From: CAYVBN01 sp964538565
GTDB taxonomy: Bacteria > Pseudomonadota > Alphaproteobacteria > Rhizobiales > Xanthobacteraceae
Direction: 5' to 3'
DNA length: 9,615 nucleotides
NCBI GenBank assembly: GCA_964538565.1
Contig: CAZIGW010000305.1
Location: forward strand, 1-9,615
Below are positions 1 through 6,199 of this stretch, one piece after another. The translations under genes were made by a program, and so were the position numbers. Within the stretch, counting starts at the first letter, position 1. The number at the start of each line of letters is the position of its first letter. The notes below the pieces were generated by a model, which made no database searches, was not told the DNA's origin, and saw only the letters and a program-made list of their open reading frames with translations.

Positions 1-1260
1 GCGCTCCTCGTGCTCTACATGGTGAAGTCCCTGCTGCTGCCCGGCGCGGTCGAGAACGTCTGGGGGTTCGCCGTCGCCAGGCACGCGCTCGAGGCGCTGT
101 TCGGGCCGCTCGATGTCCAGCCGCTCGCCTCGCAAATCTACGGCCTCTACACCGCGCTCGTCTATTTCACGCCGCTGCTCGGCGGGTTCCTCGCCGACCG
201 CGTGCTCGGCCCGCGCCGCACCGTGATCCTCGGCGCCGCGCTCATGGCGGCGGGCCATTTCATGATGGCGTTCGAGCCGCTGTTCCTGCTGGCGCTCCTC
301 ACGCTCATTCTCGGCAACGGCGCGTTCAAGCCCAACATTTCGACCCAGGTCGGCGGCCTCTATGCGCCGGGCGACGCGCGGCGCGACCGCGCCTATTCGA
401 TCTTCTACGTCGGCATCAACCTCGGGGCCTTCCTCGCCCCGCTCGTCTGCGGCACGCTCGGCGAACGCGCCGGCTGGCATTACGGCTTCGCGGCGGCCGG
501 CGTCGGCATGCTGATCGGGCTTTCGATCTATCTCTACGCCCTGCCCTCGCTTCCGCCCGACCCGCTGCGCGACCCTCGCGCCGCGGCGCACGCTCGCGCC
601 CCCCTGACGCGGGGTGAGCGTCGGTCGATCGCCGCCCTCCTCGTCCTGTTCGTCCCGGTGACGCTCTTCTGGGCGACCTACGAGCAGCAGGGCAACACCA
701 TCGCGCTCTGGGCCGACGCCTTCACCGACCGCTCGATCGGCCTCCTCGGCTGGCGCGGCGAGATCCCCGTCACCTGGTTCCAGGCGTTCAACCCGTTCAT
801 GATCTTCGCCTTCACGCCGTTCGTGGTCGGGCTGTGGCGCCGGCAGGCCGGGCGCGGCCGCGAACCCTCGAGCGTCACCAAGATGGCGCTCGGCTGTCTC
901 GGCATCGCGCTCGGCAATCTTCTCATGGTGCTGGCCGCCTGGCAGGCGGGTCCCGACGGAAAAGCGAGCTGGATCTGGCTCTTCGGCTATTTCGCGGTCA
1001 TCACCACGGGTGAACTCTACCTCTCCCCGGTGGGGCTCTCGCTCGTCTCCAAGGTGGCGCCGGTGTCGCTGCGCTCGATGCTCATGGGGGTGTGGCTCGC
1101 CACGAGCTTTACCGGCAATTTCCTCGCCGGATACATCGGAAGTTTCTGGAGCCGCATGGACAAGCCCGGCTTCTTTCTGCTGGTCGCCGGTCTCGCCGCG
1201 GCGGCGGCCCTGTTCATCTGGGTGGCAGGCCGGCCGCTCAAATCTGTTCTCGACCGGTGA
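1..1260 (+). CDS. POT/PTR-family proton-coupled oligopeptide transporter, 5'-truncated by window edge
   Basis: This inner-membrane symporter probably imports di- and tripeptides with protons; substrate is inferred from family. The frame is open to base 1, giving 419 visible residues. The usual TM1 motif ExxERFxYYG is absent, presumably just outside the window, because the visible protein begins with the ALLVLYM stretch that normally follows it; I infer about 35-45 residues are missing. Family marks seen (numbered from base 1): the TM2-3 loop GGFLADRVLGPRRT (61-74), GNGAFKPNIST (105-115), FYVGINLGAF (135-144), the TM7 motif FWATYEQQGNT with Glu228, and GELYLSPVGLS with Glu338. Many hydrophobic helices span the length. 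The GTG at 10 is not a credible start because it lies inside TM1. It ends TGA at 1260, 80 bases before the next gene on the same strand, so co-transcription is possible but not required. Confidence 0.93.
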   Translation, partial: ALLVLYMVKSLLLPGAVENVWGFAVARHALEALFGPLDVQPLASQIYGLYTALVYFTPLLGGFLADRVLGPRRTVILGAALMAAGHFMMAFEPLFLLALLTLILGNGAFKPNISTQVGGLYAPGDARRDRAYSIFYVGINLGAFLAPLVCGTLGERAGWHYGFAAAGVGMLIGLSIYLYALPSLPPDPLRDPRAAAHARAPLTRGERRSIAALLVLFVPVTLFWATYEQQGNTIALWADAFTDRSIGLLGWRGEIPVTWFQAFNPFMIFAFTPFVVGLWRRQAGRGREPSSVTKMALGCLGIALGNLLMVLAAWQAGPDGKASWIWLFGYFAVITTGELYLSPVGLSLVSKVAPVSLRSMLMGVWLATSFTGNFLAGYIGSFWSRMDKPGFFLLVAGLAAAAALFIWVAGRPLKSVLDR

Positions 1261-1277
1261 GATCCGGCGTCCGAGCG

Positions 1278-1306
1278 TTGTTGCGGCCCTCGGGCCGGCC
1301 TATGCT
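1278..1306 (+). promoter_or_regulatory. Weak candidate sigma70-type promoter before the propeller/cytochrome gene
   Basis: TTGTTG (1278-1283) and TATGCT (1301-1306) are separated by 17 bases and lie 35 bases before the ATG at 1341. The -35 matches the consensus poorly (3/6) and the -10 moderately (4/6). The spacer contains a short CGGCC-CTCG-GGCCG hairpin (1284-1297) with no T-run after it, so it is a poor terminator for the upstream transporter gene. Treat as a guess. Confidence 0.22.
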
Positions 1307-1340
1307 CGCGTGCCTACAACAACATGTTCGGGAGGGATCG

Positions 1341-3008
1341 ATGCGCGCGCGAGGAGTCTCGCTCATGCCGGTCGCGCTGTTGACCGGATTGTTCCTGTTC
1401 GCTGCGACGCCGTTGCGGTCGCAGACGCCCGCCGCGGCCCTGACCGGCCAGGTCTCCTCGGCCGAGGAAGGCGCGATGGAAGGCGTGCTGGTGAGCGCCA
1501 GGAAGGACGGCTCCAACATCACCGTCACCGTGGTGAGCGACGACAAGGGCCGCTACAGCTTCCCGACCGCGCGGCTCGAGCCCGGCCACTACACGCTCGC
1601 CATTCGCGCCGTCGGCTACAACCTGCAGGCGCCCAAGGCCGTTGACATCGCCGTCGGCGGCACAACCGCCGACATCAAGCTCGTCAAGACCCGCAACCTC
1701 GCCAACCAGCTCTCGAACGCCGAATGGCTCATCAGCATGCCGGGCGCCGACGGGCAGAAGTCGTTTCTGACCAACTGCGTCGGCTGCCACACGCTGCAGC
1801 GCATCGTGACGTCGAACCACGACGCCGAGGAATTCCAGCAGATCTTCAAGCGCATGGGCTCCTATTCGCCCGGCAGCACGCCGCTGCGCCCGCAGCCGCT
1901 GCTGCCCGGCCCGCGCGGGGAACGCCCCGCCGTCCCGGCCGCCAAGGCACCCGCCGCCGCGGCCTATCTCGCGAGCGTCAACCTCAGCGTGGCGGAGACC
2001 CGCGAATGGCCGCTCAAGACCTTGCCGCGCCCAAAGGGCCGCTCCACGCGCGTGGTGATCACCGAGTACGACCTGCCGCGCAAGGAGGCCGAGCCGCATG
2101 ACGTCATCGTCGATCCCGACGGCAACGTCTGGTACTCCGACTTCGGCGCGATGTTCGTCGGCGAGCTCGATCCCAAGACCGGCAAGGTCACCGACATTCC
2201 GATTCCGGTGCTCAAGCCGGAACAGCCCAAGGGTGGACTCGACCTCGAACTCGATCCCAAGGGCGATCTCTGGCTCGCCATGATGTACCAGGCCGGCGTC
2301 GCGCACATTGACCGCAAGACGCACGAGGTGCGCACCTATCCGTTCCCCAAGGAATGGCAGAGCCCGAGCACCCAGGCCTCGATGGTGTCGCCGCAGCATT
2401 CGGACGTCGACGGCAAGGTGTGGACCAACAACCAGGAAATGCACGCATCCTACCGGCTCGACGTCGCGACCGGCGCCTACGAGAACTTCGGGCCCTCGCG
2501 CGACGCCTCCGGCAAGCAGGTGAGCGGCTACGGTATGCCGACCGACCGGCAGAACAATCTCTATCTGCTCGAATTCGGCGGCACGAGCATCGGCCACGTC
2601 GACGCCAAGACTCACAAGGTGGAGATCTGGCGCACCCCGTTCGTCGGCTCACGCCCGCGCCGCGGACGGGTCGACGAGCAGAACCGCCTGTGGTTCGCCG
2701 AATATGGCGGCAACGGCATCGGCCTGTTCGAGCCGGCGACGCAGAAGATCACCGAGTGGCGGCTGCCGACGCCGTGGAGCGATCCCTACGACGTCGTGCG
2801 CGCCCCGAACGGCGAGATCTGGACCGGCTCGATGCTGACGGACGAGGTCTCGCGTCTCGATCCGCAGACCGGCAAGGTCACGGACTATCTGCTGCCGCGG
2901 CCGACCAACATCCGGCGGGTCTTCGTCGCGGGCACGGCCGACAAGCCGGTGCTGTGGGTCGGCAGCAATCACGGCGCCTCGATCGTCAAGGTCGAGCCGC
3001 TCGACTAG
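1341..3008 (+). CDS. Secreted carboxypeptidase-regulatory-like / mono-haem cytochrome c / Vgb-like beta-propeller fusion protein
   Basis: 555 residues. I chose ATG 1341 because GGAGGG (1331-1336) precedes it at good spacing and a signal peptide follows at once (Arg at 2 and 4, hydrophobic 8-22, likely cleavage near 27); the frame is open further upstream but without these marks. Order of domains: carboxypeptidase-regulatory-like beta sandwich (about 33-116, with DDKGRYSF and the AxGY-type end), a c-type haem site C146-V-G-C149-H150 in a short cytochrome-like segment (about 125-215, Met172 a possible distal ligand), then a repeat-built propeller (about 235-550) with recurring units such as EPHDVIVDPDGNVWYSD, RPRRGRVDEQNRLWFAE and DPYDVVRAPNGEIWTGS. 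This blade pattern is that of virginiamycin B lyase (Vgb) relatives. I know this architecture as a recurrent unassigned proteobacterial family. A periplasmic redox or sugar/alcohol-related role is inference; streptogramin resistance is not supported. Confidence 0.85.
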   Translation: MRARGVSLMPVALLTGLFLFAATPLRSQTPAAALTGQVSSAEEGAMEGVLVSARKDGSNITVTVVSDDKGRYSFPTARLEPGHYTLAIRAVGYNLQAPKAVDIAVGGTTADIKLVKTRNLANQLSNAEWLISMPGADGQKSFLTNCVGCHTLQRIVTSNHDAEEFQQIFKRMGSYSPGSTPLRPQPLLPGPRGERPAVPAAKAPAAAAYLASVNLSVAETREWPLKTLPRPKGRSTRVVITEYDLPRKEAEPHDVIVDPDGNVWYSDFGAMFVGELDPKTGKVTDIPIPVLKPEQPKGGLDLELDPKGDLWLAMMYQAGVAHIDRKTHEVRTYPFPKEWQSPSTQASMVSPQHSDVDGKVWTNNQEMHASYRLDVATGAYENFGPSRDASGKQVSGYGMPTDRQNNLYLLEFGGTSIGHVDAKTHKVEIWRTPFVGSRPRRGRVDEQNRLWFAEYGGNGIGLFEPATQKITEWRLPTPWSDPYDVVRAPNGEIWTGSMLTDEVSRLDPQTGKVTDYLLPRPTNIRRVFVAGTADKPVLWVGSNHGASIVKVEPLD

Positions 3009-3019
3009 AGGACGGAGTA

Positions 3020-3210
3020 GTGTCCCGGACGCAGCGGCGCCACGTCCCGCGCCGCCGATCCGGGACCCAACGTCCTTCCTGTTGTGAAACCTGGTCTGGA
3101 GGGGCCAGGCACGCGATCAGGTTTGCGCGGATCTCATTTGCGCGCGCCGCGACGTGGGCCCCGGGTCTGCGGCACATCACTCTATGCTGCGCCGCGCGCG
3201 GGGACGACAG
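3020..3210. repeat. Long imperfect palindromic intergenic repeat between convergent genes
   Basis: The spacer between the two converging genes is mostly one dyad. The clearest arms are CCGCCGATCCGGGACCCAACGT-like bases at 3052-3073 and 3152-3172, whose complement reads CCGCAGACCCGGGGCCCACGT; they pair over nearly all positions. Outer arms begin GTCCCGGACGC (3022-3032) and end GCGGGGAC (3198-3205), pairing imperfectly. Inside lies a perfect seven-base pair of arms AAACCTG (3087-3093) / CAGGTTT (3118-3124), and within it CCTGG/CCAGG. From memory, units starting GTGTCCCGGACGC and containing GGGTCTGCGG are abundant between genes in Bradyrhizobium-type genomes, so I read this as one copy of such a family. 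Its position after two stop codons suggests it also works as a bidirectional terminator or mRNA 3'-end stabiliser; that is inference. There is no T-run. Confidence 0.6.
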
Positions 3211-3240
3211 TGCGCCCGCCAAGAGGCCCGCAGCCGCCGC

Positions 3241-4407
3241 TCAATCCATCGGCAGGCCGGCGTAGTTCTCCGCGAGCGAGCGCGCCGCCGCTTCCGAGGT
3301 CGCCACGTATTCGAGCTCGGCGAGCTGGCGGCGCCGGTCGAAGTCGTTCTCGCGGTTGAAGCGATGCAGCATTTGCGTCATCCACCACGAGAAGCGCTGC
3401 GCCTTCCAGATGCGGCGCAGGCATTTCTCCGAATAGCCTTCGAGCAGCTCGGTGCGCCCGGTGCGATAGTGGTCGACCAGCGCCCGCGACAGGAACACGA
3501 CATCGGCGAGCGCGAGGTTCATGCCCTTGGCGCCGGTCGGCGGCACGATGTGGGCCGCGTCGCCGGCGAGAAACAGCCGGCCGTGCTGCATCGGCTCGAC
3601 CACGAAGCTGCGCATCGGGGTGATGCCCTTCTGCAGCATGTCGCCCTCGGCGAGCGGCCGCGTCCCGCCGATGCGCGCGTGCAACTCCTCCCAGATCCGC
3701 GCGTCCGGCCAGTTGGCGATGTCGTCGTCGGGTGCGCACTGGATGTAGAGCCGCGCGAGCGTCGGGGAGCGCATGGTGTAGAGGGCGAATCCGCGCTCGT
3801 GGAAGGCGTAGATCAGCTCATGCTCCGGCGGCGGCGAGGCCGACAGGATGCCGAGCCAGCCGAACGGGTACTCGCGTTCGTAGGCCGTCAGCACGCCGGA
3901 CGGAACGCTCGGGCGGCTGACGCCATGAAACCCGTCGCAGCCGCCGATGAAGTCGCAGGCAATCTCGCGCGCCTCGCCGCCGTGGCGGAAGCGGATCCTC
4001 GGCCGGTCGCCCTCGATGTCGTGCAGCGACACGTCGTCGACCTCGAACAGGATCTGCCCGCCGTCGGCGAGGCGGCGCGCGATGAGATCCTTCACGACTT
4101 CCTGCTGGCCGTAGATCGTCACGCCCTTGCCGACGAGCTCGCGGAAATTGATGTAGTGCAGGCTCTCGTTGAAGCAGAGATAGATGCCGTCGTGGAACAT
4201 CCCCTCGCGTCTGAGCCGCGCGCCGACGCCGGTGTCGATGAGGAGATCGGTCGCCCATTGTTCGATCAGGCCGGCGCGGATGCGGTTTTCCACGTATTCG
4301 CGCGTGCGGTTCTCGACGATGATCGACTCGATCCCCTGCAGATGCAGCAGATGCGAGAGCATCAGCCCCGCCGGTCCCGCGCCCACGATCCCAACCTGCG
4401 TACGCAT
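3241..4407 (-). CDS. pobA: 4-hydroxybenzoate 3-monooxygenase (p-hydroxybenzoate hydroxylase)
   Basis: A cytosolic FAD monooxygenase that converts 4-hydroxybenzoate, NAD(P)H and oxygen to protocatechuate, feeding the beta-ketoadipate pathway. 388 residues against 394 in the Pseudomonas enzyme. Start ATG 4407 gives MRTQVGIVGAGPAG, which aligns without gaps with the known N-terminus, and GGAGGG sits six bases upstream; the TTG three bases earlier is not needed. Seen: FAD Rossmann GAGPAG (9-14), Arg42/Arg44 in NRIRAG, the DG motif (CDGFHG, 157-162), and FLAGDAAHIVPPTGAKG (279-295). Residues matching Pseudomonas Tyr201, Arg214, Tyr222, Pro293 and Tyr385 are all present (here 200, 213, 221, 290, 382). 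Ser212, which contacts the substrate carboxylate, is Thr211 here. Tyr38 and Arg42, linked with NADPH preference, are kept. No pobR or pca gene lies next to it in this window. Confidence 0.96.
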   Translation of the reverse strand: MRTQVGIVGAGPAGLMLSHLLHLQGIESIIVENRTREYVENRIRAGLIEQWATDLLIDTGVGARLRREGMFHDGIYLCFNESLHYINFRELVGKGVTIYGQQEVVKDLIARRLADGGQILFEVDDVSLHDIEGDRPRIRFRHGGEAREIACDFIGGCDGFHGVSRPSVPSGVLTAYEREYPFGWLGILSASPPPEHELIYAFHERGFALYTMRSPTLARLYIQCAPDDDIANWPDARIWEELHARIGGTRPLAEGDMLQKGITPMRSFVVEPMQHGRLFLAGDAAHIVPPTGAKGMNLALADVVFLSRALVDHYRTGRTELLEGYSEKCLRRIWKAQRFSWWMTQMLHRFNRENDFDRRRQLAELEYVATSEAAARSLAENYAGLPMD

Positions 4408-4423
4408 CAACGTCCCTCCACCA

Positions 4424-4446
4424 CCGTCCGGTCCCTATAAGGACGG
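4424..4446 (-). promoter_or_regulatory. Inverted repeat around a -10-like element upstream of pobA
   Basis: CCGTCC (4424-4429) and GGACGG (4441-4446) form a perfect six-base inverted repeat with an 11-base spacer, starting 17 bases upstream of the pobA ATG. On the coding strand the spacer holds TATAGG (4439-4434), a fair -10 element, but no good -35 lies at the right distance. A -10 with poor -35 and an overlapping dyad is what a regulator-controlled promoter would look like (PobR regulates pobA in other bacteria). The dyad could equally be an RNA hairpin in the leader. Binding is not shown. Confidence 0.35.
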
Positions 4447-4515
4447 CGCCCGCGGGGGTGAGAAGGGACGGATGCGGGAATGGCTTGGACTTTTCTGCCG
4501 GCCGGCGGCTGGCTC

Positions 4516-4546
4516 GGAGCGGGATGATTTCTGCGATCTCCGCTCC
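4516..4546. repeat. Second palindrome of the two-part intergenic repeat
   Basis: GGAGCGG (4516-4522) pairs perfectly with CCGCTCC (4540-4546) around a 17-base loop, and the pairing can be extended inward through AT/AT with one mismatch. It lies 13 bases from the larger palindrome at 4560-4608. In the rhizobial copies I recall, the larger element is often followed at a similar distance by a GCGGGATGA...TCATCCCGC-type dyad, and the bases GCGGGATGA occur here at 4520-4527 region, so I take the two as one module. Function unknown; it could help end the transcript of the caspase-family gene. Confidence 0.5.
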
Positions 4547-4559
4547 AACTCTGTCATTC

Positions 4560-4608
4560 GAGCGTGATCTTTTCCGAAAACCGGTAACCACTTTTCGGGA
4601 TCATGCTC
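4560..4608. repeat. Rhizobiales-type palindromic intergenic repeat (GATCATGCTC family)
   Basis: Outer arms GAGCGTGATC (4560-4569) and GATCATGCTC (4599-4608) pair with one mismatch. Inner arms CCGAAAA (4574-4580) and TTTTCGG (4592-4598) pair perfectly around CCGGTAACCAC. Four T residues on the left side form a bulge. The same order (GATC, TTTTCCGAAAACCGGT, CTTTTCGGGATCATGCTC) is one I recognise from memory as very frequent between genes of Bradyrhizobium, Mesorhizobium and relatives, and it is the strongest clue to the host lineage. Its last base overlaps the TAG stop of the caspase-family gene (4610-4608), so the RNA hairpin would form directly at the end of that message. Confidence 0.8.
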
Positions 4609-6080
4609 TATCGCCGGAAGGTCTTGGTCTCCGACACGCTGCCGTCCCGGTAGGTCAATTCCACCGAGACCATCCTGGTGGCGGGCGGCAGCTCGAGATA
4701 GGTCTGCATGCTGGGTCCGATCGCGCCCGGGTTCTTCGGGTCGCACGGCGGCAGCGCCAGCTTGCGCTCCGGCATGGTGGTATCGATGCCGATGCGCACC
4801 TCGCGGATGCCGCAGCGATACGACACGAGGTGCGTGAAGTAGACGAGCAGCCCGTTGAACTCGCGGAACGACAGCCAGCTTCCGGCCGTCATCTCCAAAA
4901 TCTTGCGCTGCTCGCGTCCGAGCGCCGCCTCCGGCTCGAAGCGGATCGGGAACGGTCCGGCCCACTCGCCGCGGGCATCGGCGTAGCGCACATAGAGGGT
5001 GCCGGCCGGCGCGTCGGCCGCAAGCTCGATCGACGGGTTGGGCATGCGCTTTCGCGTGCGCGGATCGAACTGGTCGAGAAATCCGGTCTCCTTGAAGTCG
5101 CCGGCCTCGCCGAACCGCCAGGCGATCGCGGTGGCGACGTCGGGAAACGACAGCGTCACGGACCAGCCGCCGTTGTGCCGCATGAAGTTGGCGATCGGCG
5201 CGTTGACGCTCGTGTCGGCCTCGCGCCGGCCCGGCACGCGGGACGGCAGCGCGGCGATCTGCGGCAGCACCTCGATGCGGCGCACGTCCGGGGCCGAGCC
5301 GTTGAGCACCACGTCGCCGACCACCTGGTCGTAGTAGGCGGGCGTCTGGTCGTGGCGAATGCTCGCCGCCATCTGCCGCACGTCCGACTGCGTGCGCTTG
5401 GCGATCTGCACCAGCGTCAGCCCGGGCGTCTTCAGTTCCTTGGTGAAGTTGCGGGTGAACACCGAATTCGGATCGGGGTCATCCTCGGCCAGCCGGTCGA
5501 GCGCCGTCTGCTTGGCGCCGGCCGAAAAGACGACGAACACGCCTTCCGCGGGCGTCATCGGCGCAAGCCCGCCCGTGCCGCCGACGGCGCGCGTGCCCGG
5601 CCGCTCGAAGGGATTGTTGCGGCAGGCGTCGAGCACGAGGATCGTGGTGCGCACGCCGCGCGCCTGCAGGCGATCGATGATGCGCTGCGCCGCGAAGGAG
5701 GCGTCGCGCACCAGTTCCTCCTGCCCTTCGGTCGCCGCCGGCACGTCGACCGGCAGCAGATAGTTCTCGCCCTTGATCTCGAACCCGTGGCCGGCAAAGA
5801 AGAAGAACGCCACGTCGCCGGCCGCGAGCGCGCGGTCGAAGGCAAGCAATTGCTCGCTCATCGCCCGACGCGAGAGGTTCTGCGCCAGCATCACCGAGAA
5901 GCCGAGCCCTTCGAGCGTCTCCTTCATGGCGCGCGCGTCGTTGCGGGCCTTCTGCAGCGCCGGGACGTTCTGGTAGGCGTCGTTGCCGATCACGAGCGCG
6001 ACGCGCTTCTCGGCCGATGCGGAGAGGACCGTGAGCAGGCTCACGAGCGCGGCAGCGACCAGCGTCCCGAATGTCCTCAT
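4608..6080 (-). CDS. Secreted caspase-family (peptidase C14) protein with unrecognised C-terminal domain
   Basis: 490 residues. ATG 6080 is chosen because GGGAG lies six bases upstream and the product starts with a signal peptide (hydrophobic 6-20, ASA|E cleavage near 23); the frame stays open upstream only as antisense shadow. The caspase-like p20 fold runs about 25-258: KRVALVIGNDAYQNVPAL, catalytic His98 in FFFFAGHGF, ENYLLPVD, and catalytic Cys153 in LVLDACRNNPF. The dyad is intact, so cysteine-protease activity, usually after Lys/Arg in bacterial metacaspase relatives, is plausible. After a linker, residues 300-490 form a predicted beta-rich domain with WSVTLSF, LDPRT-like and YVRYADARGEWAGPFPIRFEP stretches and two cysteines (423, 446) that could form a disulfide in the periplasm. 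I do not recognise this domain; similar ones may exist in rhizobial proteins. The gene follows the glycosyltransferase gene after 119 bases on the same strand. Confidence 0.88.
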   Translation of the reverse strand: MRTFGTLVAAALVSLLTVLSASAEKRVALVIGNDAYQNVPALQKARNDARAMKETLEGLGFSVMLAQNLSRRAMSEQLLAFDRALAAGDVAFFFFAGHGFEIKGENYLLPVDVPAATEGQEELVRDASFAAQRIIDRLQARGVRTTILVLDACRNNPFERPGTRAVGGTGGLAPMTPAEGVFVVFSAGAKQTALDRLAEDDPDPNSVFTRNFTKELKTPGLTLVQIAKRTQSDVRQMAASIRHDQTPAYYDQVVGDVVLNGSAPDVRRIEVLPQIAALPSRVPGRREADTSVNAPIANFMRHNGGWSVTLSFPDVATAIAWRFGEAGDFKETGFLDQFDPRTRKRMPNPSIELAADAPAGTLYVRYADARGEWAGPFPIRFEPEAALGREQRKILEMTAGSWLSFREFNGLLVYFTHLVSYRCGIREVRIGIDTTMPERKLALPPCDPKNPGAIGPSMQTYLELPPATRMVSVELTYRDGSVSETKTFRR

Positions 6081-6097
6081 CCCCGTCTCCCGATTGC

Positions 6098-6114
6098 GCG
6101 CCGCGAAGCGGCGC
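6098..6114. other. Stable hairpin in the leader of the caspase-family gene
   Basis: GCGCCGC (6098-6104) and GCGGCGC (6108-6114) are perfect seven-base arms with a three-base GAA loop (UUC in the message), ending 17 bases before the start codon and close to the ribosome-binding site. There is no following T-run on either strand, so it is not a classical terminator. It could lower translation or be a by-product of the high G+C content. Confidence 0.35.
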
Positions 6115-6199
6115 CCGGTCCCGGCAGCCGCCGCATCATCGCATTGGCCCTCCGGCCGGTTCAATCGACGGCGGCCGAACGCGCGCGTTTCCGCATCCG

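Noticed and set aside
1284..1297. Terminator after the peptide transporter gene
   Set aside because: The hairpin has a five-base stem and four-base loop but no T-run, so it is not distinguishable from chance in such G+C-rich DNA.
1092..1340. Upstream in-frame extension of the propeller/cytochrome gene into the transporter gene
   Set aside because: The extension overlaps a conserved transporter in another frame and would bury the signal peptide; ATG 1341 has a strong ribosome-binding site.
1314..2615. Minus-strand open frame of 433 codons opposite the propeller/cytochrome gene
   Set aside because: Antisense shadow; Val/Gly/Ala/Arg-rich with no domain.
1341..3008. Antibiotic resistance gene (virginiamycin B lyase)
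   Set aside because: Only the propeller resembles Vgb; the protein is exported and carries a haem site, so a resistance label would mislead.
3154..4440. Plus-strand open frame of 428 codons opposite pobA
   Set aside because: It runs antisense to a gene with full family motifs; its translation is Arg/Ala/His-rich low-complexity text typical of the reverse frame of high-G+C genes.
4608..6080. Caspase-like protein as part of a phage-defence or gasdermin-type death system
   Set aside because: It has a signal peptide, no adjacent pore-forming or sensor gene, and no defence genes around it.
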